From: Caldifarciminota bacterium
GTDB taxonomy: Bacteria; Hydrothermota; Tepidihabitantia; Tepidihabitantales; Tepidihabitantaceae
Length of the DNA stretch: 10,041 nucleotides
Assembly: GCA_016935775.1 (NCBI GenBank)
Contig: JAFGQF010000077.1
Location: 1 to 10,041 of the forward strand
Reading direction: 5' to 3'
The first letter of the stretch is position 1; every line of letters starts with the position of its first letter. This document shows positions 1 to 5,921 of this stretch, in pieces. The notes below the pieces were generated by a model. The model was not told where the DNA came from and searched no databases. It saw only the letters and a list, made by a program, of their open reading frames with translations. Made by a program: the position numbers and the translations under genes.

Positions 1-408
1 CTCGGGCGCGGTGACGTAGCGGAAGCCCATTTCCTCGGCTTCGGCGAGGACGCGGAGCAGGACGTTGCGCGGGTCGCCGCGAAAGGGCGCGCCGTCGGTG
101 GCGTGGACGTTGCAGATGACCCGGGCGGTGGTGTTTTCGCCTCGTTCCCAGGGAATGATGTTGAAGGTGTCGAGGTCGGGCTTCAGGTACATGTCGCTCT
201 CGGCGATGCGGGCGAAGCCCTCGACCGACGAGCCGTCAAACCAGACCCCGCTCTTGAGCAGGCTCGAGAGCTGGGATGACGGGATGGTGATGCTCTTGAC
301 CATCCCCCAGATGTCGGTGAACTGGAGGTTGATGAACTTCACCTCCTGTTCCCTGACCAGTCGGGCGATGTCGTCCGGGCCGAGTGACGGGCGGTCGAAT
401 ACCGGCAT
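1..408 (-). CDS. glnA: Glutamine synthetase type I, N-terminal 136 residues (3' end outside window)
   Basis: This is the N-terminal part of a type I glutamine synthetase, which makes glutamine from glutamate, ammonia and ATP in the cytoplasm as a dodecamer. The ATG at 408 has an AGGAGG ribosome site 7 nt upstream, and the frame is open to the left edge. Visible parts are the beta-grasp N-domain (VREQEVKFINLQFTDIWG) and the FDGSSVEGF loop, whose Asp and Ser (D50 and S53 in enterobacterial numbering) reach into the neighbouring subunit's active site. Next come SDMYLKPDLDTF and the helix ending RYVTAPE, whose last Glu falls just where the first metal-binding Glu of the family lies. The catalytic barrel, and any adenylylation site, lie outside the window. 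It is divergent from a second glutamine synthetase gene and has its own promoter-like sequence. The FDGSS loop and close family match suggest this is the main biosynthetic enzyme. Confidence 0.95.
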   Translation of the reverse strand, partial: MPVFDRPSLGPDDIARLVREQEVKFINLQFTDIWGMVKSITIPSSQLSSLLKSGVWFDGSSVEGFARIAESDMYLKPDLDTFNIIPWERGENTTARVICNVHATDGAPFRGDPRNVLLRVLAEAEEMGFRYVTAPE

Positions 409-415
409 TGGCTGT

Positions 416-421
416 CCTCCT
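416..421 (-). promoter_or_regulatory. Ribosome binding site of glnA
   Basis: A consensus AGGAGG on the minus strand lies 7 nt before the ATG at 408. It fixes that start and is the strongest Shine-Dalgarno sequence in the window, which fits a highly expressed gene. Confidence 0.85.
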
Positions 422-440
422 GTTCGGCGGTCGGTGGCGG

Positions 441-468
441 ATGATAGCAGCCCGTGGGCCGGCGTCAA
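441..468 (-). promoter_or_regulatory. Sigma-70-like promoter for glnA
   Basis: On the minus strand, TTGACG (468-463) is followed after 16 nt by TATCAT (446-441). Each hexamer has one mismatch to the -35 and -10 consensus. The spacer is one base short of the optimum. Transcription would start near 434, giving a leader of about 26 nt that contains the AGGAGG site. The AT-containing hexamers stand out in very GC-rich DNA. The promoter call is inferred from sequence alone. Confidence 0.55.
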
Positions 469-482
469 TGGCCGGTGTTGAC
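464..482. repeat. Inverted repeat between divergent glutamine synthetase genes (possible operator)
   Basis: GTCAA (464-468) and TTGAC (478-482) are perfect inverted arms around a 9-nt centre. The left arm is part of the -35 hexamer of the glnA promoter, read on the minus strand. The right arm begins a TTGACT hexamer on the plus strand. The same region has GGCCGG at 457-462 and 470-475 and GGCCGC at 484-489, at 13-14 nt spacing. A regulator of both genes could bind here, but 5-bp arms can arise by chance and the GC-rich repeats may be compositional. Confidence 0.35.
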
Positions 483-511
483 TGGCCGCAGAGTTAGGGC
501 AAACTTCAGGA

Positions 512-1891
512 ATGGAACAGGTTCAGAAACTGGTCCGGGACCATGATGTCCGGTTCCTGGACCTGAAGTACCCGGACATCGTCGGACGGCTGCGGCACGT
601 GACCCTGCCGATTGACGGCATGGAGAAGGCGATGAGCGACGGCGTCGGGTTCGATTCGTCGTCGGTTGCCGGGTTCCGCTCGGTCGAGGAGGGCGACATG
701 GTGCTGAAGCCCGACCTCGCGACCGCCTTCCTTGACCCGTTCGCGGCGAGGCCCACGCTGGCCTGCTTTGCCAATATCCTTTCGCCGGGTGCGGCCGAGC
801 CCTACGAGCGCGACCCGCGGTCAATACTCGCCCGGGCGGTCGAGCTGGTCCGGCAGAAGACCGGCGCCGACACGGCGAGAATCCTGCCCGAGTTCGAGTT
901 CTACCTGTTCAACTCGGCCGAGTTCTACACGACGGACACCGCCGCGCTGTACCGGGTCGAGACCGACGAGCTGCGGTTCGACGACCAGACCGGGATGAGT
1001 TTGCACAAGGGCCCGGCCTACCACGCCGCGCCGCCGTTCGACCGGAGCGCGGATTTCCGTTCCGAGCTGGCCGAGCTGATGGTCGGCTGCGGTTTCCCGG
1101 TGAAGTACCATCACCACGAGGGCGGCCGGTACTCCCAGGTCGAGGTCGAGCCGCAGTTCCTGCCGGCGCTGCGGGCGGCCGACGCGGTGATGGCCACCAA
1201 GTACCTGGCGCGGAACCTGGCGGTCCAGAAGGGCAAGACCGTGACTTTCATGCCCAAGCCGATTCACGGCGAGCCGGGCTGCGGGATGCACCTGCACCTG
1301 CGGCTTGACAAGGACGGCGTTTCGCTGTTCGGCGACGAGCGGTCAAAGACCGGGCTGTCGAAGCTGGCCGGCGGGTTCATCGGCGGCATCCTCGAACACG
1401 CGCCGAGCCTTTGCGGGATGACCAACCCGAGCACGAATTCCTACCGGCGGCTGACCCCGGGCTTCGAGGCGCCGACCCTGGTGTTCTTCTCGTTCGCCAA
1501 CCGGACCGCGGCCATCCGGATACCGGGTTACATCAGCGGGCCGCGGGAGATGGCAATCGAGTACCGGATACCGGACGCGGCCGGCAACCCCTACCTGGCG
1601 ATGGCTGCGGTACTGCTTGCCGGGCTGGACGGGGTGGAGCGCGGGCTGGACCCGGGGCTGCCGTTCCAGGGCGGGCTGAAGGATGCCCAGAAGCGGTTCG
1701 GCCGCCGGGCGCTGCCGCGAATCCTAAGCGAGGCGCTTGCCGCGCTGAAGAAGGACTCGGACTACCTGCGACGGGACGGCGTGTTCAGCGACGGGTTGCT
1801 TGGCTTCTGGCACGAGTACAAGCTGGCCGAGGCCGAAGCGGTGCTGCTCCGACCGCACCCGTGGGAGTACAGCCTTTATTATGGGTGTTGA
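512..1891 (+). CDS. Glutamine synthetase type I paralogue (459 aa)
   Basis: This is a full-length type I glutamine synthetase family protein of usual size. Visible active-site elements, in order, are the FDSSSVAGF subunit-interface loop (about 48-55), metal Glu127 and Glu129 in PEFEFYLF, Glu203 and Glu211 in HHHEGG...SQVEVE, and His260 in GCGMH. Further on are Arg313 and the Glu319 flap residue in YRRLTPGFEAP, Arg331 and Arg336 in NRTAAIRIP, and Glu350 and Arg352 in IEYRIPD. The C-terminus (HPWEYSLYYGC) matches the family end. Two points are odd: the loop normally reading DNGSGMH reads EPGCGMH, so the Asn equivalent to enterobacterial N264 is Pro255, and no NLYDLP-type adenylylation tyrosine is present. 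It may be a true glutamine synthetase without adenylylation control, or a relative acting on another amine or acid. The ATG at 512 matches the family N-terminus, but its ribosome site is weak (AGGA directly against the ATG). It heads a five-gene overlapping run. Confidence 0.93.
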   Translation: MEQVQKLVRDHDVRFLDLKYPDIVGRLRHVTLPIDGMEKAMSDGVGFDSSSVAGFRSVEEGDMVLKPDLATAFLDPFAARPTLACFANILSPGAAEPYERDPRSILARAVELVRQKTGADTARILPEFEFYLFNSAEFYTTDTAALYRVETDELRFDDQTGMSLHKGPAYHAAPPFDRSADFRSELAELMVGCGFPVKYHHHEGGRYSQVEVEPQFLPALRAADAVMATKYLARNLAVQKGKTVTFMPKPIHGEPGCGMHLHLRLDKDGVSLFGDERSKTGLSKLAGGFIGGILEHAPSLCGMTNPSTNSYRRLTPGFEAPTLVFFSFANRTAAIRIPGYISGPREMAIEYRIPDAAGNPYLAMAAVLLAGLDGVERGLDPGLPFQGGLKDAQKRFGRRALPRILSEALAALKKDSDYLRRDGVFSDGLLGFWHEYKLAEAEAVLLRPHPWEYSLYYGC

Positions 1892-2801
1892 ACTCGGGCC
1901 GCGGGGCAACTTCGAGCAGATGGTTCGGCTTGCCCGCGAGCGGGGACCGCGGCGCTGCGTGATCGCCTGCGCCGACGACTGCGCGAGCCTGGAGGCGCTG
2001 GCCGAGGCCGAGCGGGAGGGGATCGCCCGGGGCGTGCTTTACGGCGACGAGCAGCGCATCCGGACGGTCTGCGACAGCCTGAAGGCCGACCCAGGGCAGT
2101 TCGAAATCCACGACATCGGCGACCAGCCGGCGGCGGTGCGGGCCGCGGTCGGCGACGTGGCGAAGAACGGCGACTTCCTGATGAAGGGGCAGGTGGACAC
2201 GTCGGTCTTCCTGCACGGCGTGCTCGACGAGGAACTGGGGCTGCGCGGCGAGCGCATCCTGAGCCACGTGGCGTTCCTCGAGCTGCCGAGCTACCCGAAG
2301 GTGCTGGCGATCACCGACGGCGGCATCAACGCCGAGCTGGACCTGAAGCGCAAGGTGGACATCGTTGGCAACGCGGTCGAGCTGTCGCACTTCCTGGGCA
2401 ACCCGCGGCCGAAGGTGGCGCTCCTGTCCGCGGTGGAGCGGATCAAGCTGAAGATGGCCGACACGCTCGACTGGGCGATCGTTTCGCGGATGGGCGAGCA
2501 GGGCGAGTTCGGCGAGGCGATAATCGAGGGGCCGCTGGCGGTGGACGTCGCGCTGTCGCGGGAGGCGGCCCGGATCAAGAAGGTGGCGAGCGAGGTGGCG
2601 GGCGACGTCGACATCCTGGTGGTGCCGACGATGGCGACCGGCAACATCCTCGCCAAGGGACTGCAATACCTGGGCGGCGCCCGGGCCTGCGGCATCGTGG
2701 TCGGCGCGCGGCGGCCGATCGTGATGCTGTCGCGGGCCGACACGCCCGAAACCAAGCTGTATTCGATGGCGATGGGGAACCTGGTATCATGGCGAAACTG
2801 A
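1881..2801 (+). CDS. ptb: Phosphate butyryltransferase (phosphotransbutyrylase) family protein
   Basis: This 306-residue protein belongs to the phosphate acetyl/butyryltransferase family and has the length of Ptb. The enzyme exchanges CoA and phosphate on short-chain acyl groups (butyryl-CoA to butyryl-phosphate, or branched-chain equivalents) in the cytoplasm, usually with an acyl kinase that makes ATP. Visible signatures are MKGQVDTSVFLHGVL (about 101-115), ITDGGINAELDL (144-155), PKVALLSAVE (177-186), and the C-terminal block VPTMATGNILAKGL through GIVVGARRPIVMLSRAD (248-287) that lines the CoA/phosphate site. The start is the ATG at 1881, overlapping the upstream synthetase by 11 nt; the frame is open farther upstream, but that part is unlike the family. 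No butyrate kinase gene lies in the window. Phosphotransacetylase activity cannot be excluded, since family members differ in acyl preference. Confidence 0.88.
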   Translation: MGVELGPRGNFEQMVRLARERGPRRCVIACADDCASLEALAEAEREGIARGVLYGDEQRIRTVCDSLKADPGQFEIHDIGDQPAAVRAAVGDVAKNGDFLMKGQVDTSVFLHGVLDEELGLRGERILSHVAFLELPSYPKVLAITDGGINAELDLKRKVDIVGNAVELSHFLGNPRPKVALLSAVERIKLKMADTLDWAIVSRMGEQGEFGEAIIEGPLAVDVALSREAARIKKVASEVAGDVDILVVPTMATGNILAKGLQYLGGARACGIVVGARRPIVMLSRADTPETKLYSMAMGNLVSWRN

Positions 2802-3175
2802 AGAAAGCGGTACAAACCGAAGGCGCGCCGGCGCCGGTCGGACCTTACAGCCAGGCGGTGGCGTTCGGCGACCTGGTGTTCAGCTCCGGGCAGATCGGCC
2901 TGGACCCGGCGACCGGGAAGATGGCGGACGCAAGCGTCGAGGAGGAAGCCGAGCAGGTGTTTTGTAACCTGGCGGCGGTGCTCGAGGCGGCCGGTTCGGG
3001 GATGGACCGGGCGGTCAAGGTGACCGTGTTCCTGACCGACATGGGCGACTTCGGCCGGGTGAACGAGGTTTATGCCCGGCACTTCAAGGAGCCGTTCCCG
3101 GCCCGTTCCTGCTTCGCGGTCGCCGCCCTGCCCAAGGGCGCCCGGGTCGAGGTCGAGGCGGTTGCGGTTCGCTAG
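2789..3175 (+). CDS. ridA: RidA (YjgF/YER057c/UK114) enamine/imine deaminase
   Basis: This 128-residue RidA family protein has the standard length. RidA trimers hydrolyse reactive enamine/imine intermediates such as 2-aminoacrylate, made by PLP-dependent dehydratases, to keto acids and ammonia. Landmarks are GPYSQAV (18-24), FSSGQIGLDPATGK (31-44), the catalytic Arg106 in FPARSC (equivalent to Arg105 of the E. coli protein) and Glu121 near the end (VEVEAVAVR). With the arginine present, deaminase activity is expected, unlike in arginine-lacking Rid subgroups. The ATG at 2789 overlaps the ptb end by 13 nt and has GGGGA about 10 nt upstream. The ammonia it would release and the glutamine synthetase paralogue in the same run could be linked, but that is inference. 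Confidence 0.93.
   Translation: MAKLKKAVQTEGAPAPVGPYSQAVAFGDLVFSSGQIGLDPATGKMADASVEEEAEQVFCNLAAVLEAAGSGMDRAVKVTVFLTDMGDFGRVNEVYARHFKEPFPARSCFAVAALPKGARVEVEAVAVR
3149..3153 (+). promoter_or_regulatory. Ribosome binding site supporting the TTG start of the TPR gene
   Basis: GAGGT lies 8 nt before the TTG at 3162, inside the end of ridA. With the signal peptide that begins there, it favours this non-ATG start over the in-frame ATG at 3072. Confidence 0.45.
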
Positions 3176-4163
3176 GGCGCTGGCGCTGGCCGTGGCGCTG
3201 GCCGCTGCCGCGGTCGCCGCGCACGCGCCCGACAGCCTGCTGGCGGCCGCAATCCGGGCCGGTTACGATCAGGACTACCGCGCCTCGGGTGAGTTGCTCG
3301 GGCGAATCAACTGCCCGGACAACCTGGAGCCGGTGGTTGCCTTCTGGCGCGCGGCCCTGGTCCAGCTCGAGCTCTACGACTCCGGCAACCCGCTGCTGGC
3401 CGATTCGTTCTACACCCTGAGCGACCGGGCGGTCGCGGCCTGCGAGCGGCGCATCGCCGACGCGCCCAAAGACCCCGCGGCCCACGCGCTGCTCGGGATG
3501 ACCCAGCTCAATCGAGCCGGGCTGCAAAGCTGGCAGAAGCGACGCCTGGACGCGTTGCGCACGTTGCTCGGGGTGGAGCGGCACTTCCGCCGCGCGCTCG
3601 AGCTCGACAGCACGCAGGCCGACGCCCGGCTCGGGCTGGGCACGACCGAGTATTTCCGGGCCACGATTGACCGTTACCTGCTTGGTTTGAAGCTGTTCGG
3701 GTCGCGCGCGCGGGCCTACCGGCTGGTCGAGGACGCGGTCGCCGCCGACCCCGGGCTGGCCGACGCGGGCGACCTTTTGCTGGCCTACATGCGCAAGGAG
3801 GACGGCGACTACCGGGAGGCCACAACGCACTGCGCGAACGTGCTGGAGCGCCACCCGGGCAATCGGACCGCGCTCCGGATGCTGCGTGACGTGCGGCGCG
3901 AGGCGGGTGAATTCCGGGCGGTGCTCGAACTGGGGAAGGAGATCGAGACCAGCATCGGTGCCGCATTCCCCCAGAACCGTTACGGCCTGGCCGAGAACCG
4001 GCTGGCGATGGCGAAGGCGTGGCGCGGGTCGGGCAGGACCGACAGCCTGGTCGCCTGCTGTGACCGGATCATCGCCTGGGAGCAGTACCGGGATTCAGTC
4101 CCGTGGCTGCCGGACTACATCGTCGAGGCTCGGGCGATGAAGAAGAAGGCGGGTGCCCGGTGA
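3162..4163 (+). CDS. Secreted tetratricopeptide-repeat protein of unknown function
   Basis: I do not recognise a specific family. The chosen TTG start at 3162 gives 333 residues with a convincing signal peptide: MRFAR, then about 15 Ala/Leu/Val residues, then AHA before Pro23, so cleavage after residue 22 is likely. A GAGGT ribosome site lies 8 nt upstream and the start overlaps ridA by 14 nt, as for its neighbours. An ATG at 3072 in frame would place 30 Arg/Pro/Ser-rich residues before the signal and is unlikely. The mature part is helical with TPR-like units: about 104-148 (ending FRRALELDS), 152-197 (ending DAVAADPGLADA) and 216-249 (DYREATTHCANVLERHPGN). A conserved-looking WLPDYIVEARAMKKKA segment ends it. 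No catalytic motif is seen. A periplasmic or outer-envelope scaffold role is possible. Its placement between ridA and a hydrogenase protease does not explain its job. Confidence 0.75.
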   Translation: MRFARALALAVALAAAAVAAHAPDSLLAAAIRAGYDQDYRASGELLGRINCPDNLEPVVAFWRAALVQLELYDSGNPLLADSFYTLSDRAVAACERRIADAPKDPAAHALLGMTQLNRAGLQSWQKRRLDALRTLLGVERHFRRALELDSTQADARLGLGTTEYFRATIDRYLLGLKLFGSRARAYRLVEDAVAADPGLADAGDLLLAYMRKEDGDYREATTHCANVLERHPGNRTALRMLRDVRREAGEFRAVLELGKEIETSIGAAFPQNRYGLAENRLAMAKAWRGSGRTDSLVACCDRIIAWEQYRDSVPWLPDYIVEARAMKKKAGAR

Positions 4164-4615
4164 GGACGGTGGTGGTCGGGGTGGGAAACCGGCAGCGGGG
4201 CGACGACGCAATCGGGCCGATGGTGGTTGACGAACTTGCCGGCGATGAGGGCATCGCGACCGTCGACGCCGGCAGCGCTCCCGAGAACTGGCTCGAACCG
4301 ATCGCCCGGCTGAAACCGGAACTGCTGGTGTTCGTGGACGCCTGTGATTTCGGCGACCGGCCGGGCGAGTTCCGCGAGTTCGACCGCGCCGAACTGGACC
4401 GGCTGGCCGGCGGGCTGGTTTCGACCCACACGCTGCCGCTGACCGTTACGGTCACGCTGCTCGAGCAGCAGCTCGATTGCGATATCGTCCTGGTCGGGGT
4501 CCAGCCCGGCCGGCTTCAGTTCAATGCCGGGCTGTCGGACGAGGTCCGGGCCGCGCTTCCGCGCGTTGCCGACTACCTGCGCCGTCGGGCCGGCGGCTGG
4601 CAGCCGAGCGTGTAG
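4160..4615 (+). CDS. hycI: [NiFe]-hydrogenase maturation endopeptidase, HycI-like (peptidase family M52)
   Basis: This protease removes the C-terminal peptide of a [NiFe]-hydrogenase large subunit after nickel insertion. The 151 residues match the HycI branch along their whole length: VVVGVGNRQRGDDAIGP (4-20) with Asp16, DAGSAPEN (36-43), LLVFVDACDFGDRPGE (55-70) with Asp60, THTLPL (89-94) with His90, and VLVGVQP (110-116). Asp16, Asp60 and His90 are the expected nickel-sensing and metal-binding residues. The start is GTG at 4160, overlapping the TPR gene stop as GTGA (4 nt), with AAGG 10 nt upstream. The HycI branch usually serves energy-converting or formate-hydrogenlyase-type (group 4) hydrogenases. 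No hydrogenase subunit or other maturation gene is in this window, so the substrate must be encoded elsewhere. The 3' end overlaps the convergent wbpA-like gene by 43 bp. Confidence 0.92.
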   Translation: MRTVVVGVGNRQRGDDAIGPMVVDELAGDEGIATVDAGSAPENWLEPIARLKPELLVFVDACDFGDRPGEFREFDRAELDRLAGGLVSTHTLPLTVTVTLLEQQLDCDIVLVGVQPGRLQFNAGLSDEVRAALPRVADYLRRRAGGWQPSV

Positions 4616-5901
4616 AGCTTCTTCGGACCGCGGCGCTTGATGGCGTTGCGGGTGTCCAGTATCAGCCGGCTTTCTTTCAGGATCATCCCGTAGTCAAAGG
4701 CGCTGTGGTCGGTGAGGATGACGACACAGTCGGCCGCGCGCAGGCGCGCCGGGGTCAGCGACTTCGAGCGCACGACTTTGCCATCGAGTTTGAGTTCGGG
4801 CACGTGGGGGTCGTGGTAGTCCACCCGGCCGACCTTGCCGCTCAAGAGCTCCATCACCTTGATGGCCGGCGAGTGCCGGGTGTCCTCGACGTCGCGCTTG
4901 AACGCCGCGCCGAGGATCAGCAGCTTCGCCTTCGACGACGGGATGCCGTTCGAACCCAGCACCTCGAAGAGCCGGTCGACCACCCGGAAGGGCATTGACT
5001 CGTTGGTCTGGGCCGCGAGCTCGATGAAGTTGGAGTGGAAGTCATACTCGCGCGCCTTCCACGAAAGGTAGTAGGGGTCGATGAGTATGCAGTGGCCGCC
5101 GATGCCCGGGCCGGGGTAGAAGGGCATGAAGCCGAAGGGCTTGGTCGAGGCCGCGGCAACCACCTCCCAGATGTCGATACTGCCCATCCGCTCGCAGAGC
5201 AGCGCCATCTCGTTGACCAGCGCGATGTTGACGCTGCGGAAGATGTTCTCAAGCAGCTTGGACATCTCGGCGGCGCGCGGCGAGGATACCTGGAACACCC
5301 GCTCGACCACCCGGCCGTAGAAGAGCGCGGCCAGCCGGGTGCACCGTTTCGTCAGCCCGCCGACAACCACTGGCGTGGTGCGGGTGGTGAATCGCCGGTT
5401 GCCCGGGTCGACGCGTTCGGGCACGAAGGCGAGGTGGAAGTCCCGGCCGGCCTTCATCCCGCTTTTCTCGAGAATCGGCAGCAGCACCTTCTCGGTTGTT
5501 TCCGGGTAGGTGGTGCTGCGCAGGATGACCAGCTGGCCCCGGCGCAGGTTGCGGGCGACCTCGCGACCCGAGTCCTCGATGAAGCTGACGTCCGGCTCCT
5601 TGCTGGCGGTGAACGGTGTCGGGACACAGATGTTGATGATGTCGCAGTCGCGGCAGGCGGTGTAGTCGTTGGTCGCCGAGAGTTGGCCGGCCTTGACCGC
5701 GGCGGCGACGTCGGTTGAGGCGACGTCCTCGATGAAGCTGCGGCCCCGGTTGACCGAGCCGATCTTGTGTTGGTCCACGTCGATGCCGACCGTTCGGAAC
5801 CCGGCGCGCGGAAACTCGACGCACAGCGGCAGGCCGACGTAGCCGATGCCGACCACCGCCACCTTTGCGGTCCCGTTCTCGATTCGCTGTTCCAGTTTCA
5901 T
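4573..5901 (-). CDS. wbpA: UDP-N-acetyl-D-glucosamine (hexosamine) 6-dehydrogenase, WbpA-like nucleotide sugar dehydrogenase
   Basis: This 442-residue cytoplasmic enzyme carries out the NAD-dependent four-electron oxidation of a UDP-hexose 6-OH to a uronic acid for surface polysaccharide. Visible elements are the Rossmann loop VVGIGYVGLPL (16-26), CVPTPF (92-97), FVPERVDPGN (159-168), the Lys215 region AEMSKLLENIFRSVNIALVNE (211-231), and the nucleophile Cys271 in PGPGIGGHCILIDP. The UDP-binding C-domain includes LILGAAFKRDVEDTRHSPA (328-346). PERVDPGN marks the UDP-N-acetylhexosamine branch (WbpA, WbpO, WecC, TviB) rather than UDP-glucose dehydrogenase, which has NPEFLREG. The ATG at 5901 has AGGAGA 9 nt upstream and lies 20 nt after the comM stop, so the gene looks like the last member of the trmD cluster. 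The exact sugar cannot be fixed from sequence. No other polysaccharide genes are adjacent. Confidence 0.93.
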   Translation of the reverse strand: MKLEQRIENGTAKVAVVGIGYVGLPLCVEFPRAGFRTVGIDVDQHKIGSVNRGRSFIEDVASTDVAAAVKAGQLSATNDYTACRDCDIINICVPTPFTASKEPDVSFIEDSGREVARNLRRGQLVILRSTTYPETTEKVLLPILEKSGMKAGRDFHLAFVPERVDPGNRRFTTRTTPVVVGGLTKRCTRLAALFYGRVVERVFQVSSPRAAEMSKLLENIFRSVNIALVNEMALLCERMGSIDIWEVVAAASTKPFGFMPFYPGPGIGGHCILIDPYYLSWKAREYDFHSNFIELAAQTNESMPFRVVDRLFEVLGSNGIPSSKAKLLILGAAFKRDVEDTRHSPAIKVMELLSGKVGRVDYHDPHVPELKLDGKVVRSKSLTPARLRAADCVVILTDHSAFDYGMILKESRLILDTRNAIKRRGPKKLYTLGCQPPARRRR

Positions 5902-5910
5902 CCTTATGCT

Positions 5911-5916
5911 TCTCCT
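5911..5916 (-). promoter_or_regulatory. Ribosome binding site of the wbpA-like gene
   Basis: AGGAGA on the minus strand lies 9 nt before the ATG at 5901, in the 20-nt gap after comM. It fixes that start; the frame stays open upstream to about 6399, but that part is an out-of-frame shadow of comM. Confidence 0.7.
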
Positions 5917-5921
5917 GCCCG

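Noticed and set aside
478..506. Possible plus-strand promoter TTGACT with AAACTT 17 nt downstream
   Set aside because: The -10 match is poor and transcription would begin at or beyond the ATG at 512. It would need leaderless translation, for which there is no other sign.
821..1297. Long open frame on the minus strand inside the glutamine synthetase paralogue
   Set aside because: It is the antisense shadow of a gene with full family motifs. High GC makes such frames common, and the product is Arg/Leu/Gln-rich with no recognisable motif.
1785..3082. Two long minus-strand open frames opposite ptb and ridA (1785-2666 and 2291-3082)
   Set aside because: The plus strand carries clear Ptb and RidA motifs here. 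The minus-strand products are low-complexity His/Arg/Leu or Ser/Arg-rich without domains or ribosome sites.
3084..3854. 256-codon open frame on the minus strand opposite the TPR gene
   Set aside because: The plus-strand frame has a signal peptide and TPR units and fits the overlap pattern of the operon. The minus-strand product shows only compositional bias.
4594..4606. Small hairpin CGGCT-ggc-AGCCG near the end of the hycI-like gene
   Set aside because: The stem is only 5 bp, lies inside coding sequence and is not followed by a T-run on either strand, so it is not a convincing terminator.
5035..5718. Plus-strand open frame of 227 codons opposite the wbpA-like gene
   Set aside because: It is the complement of a strongly conserved enzyme, and the translation has no motifs.
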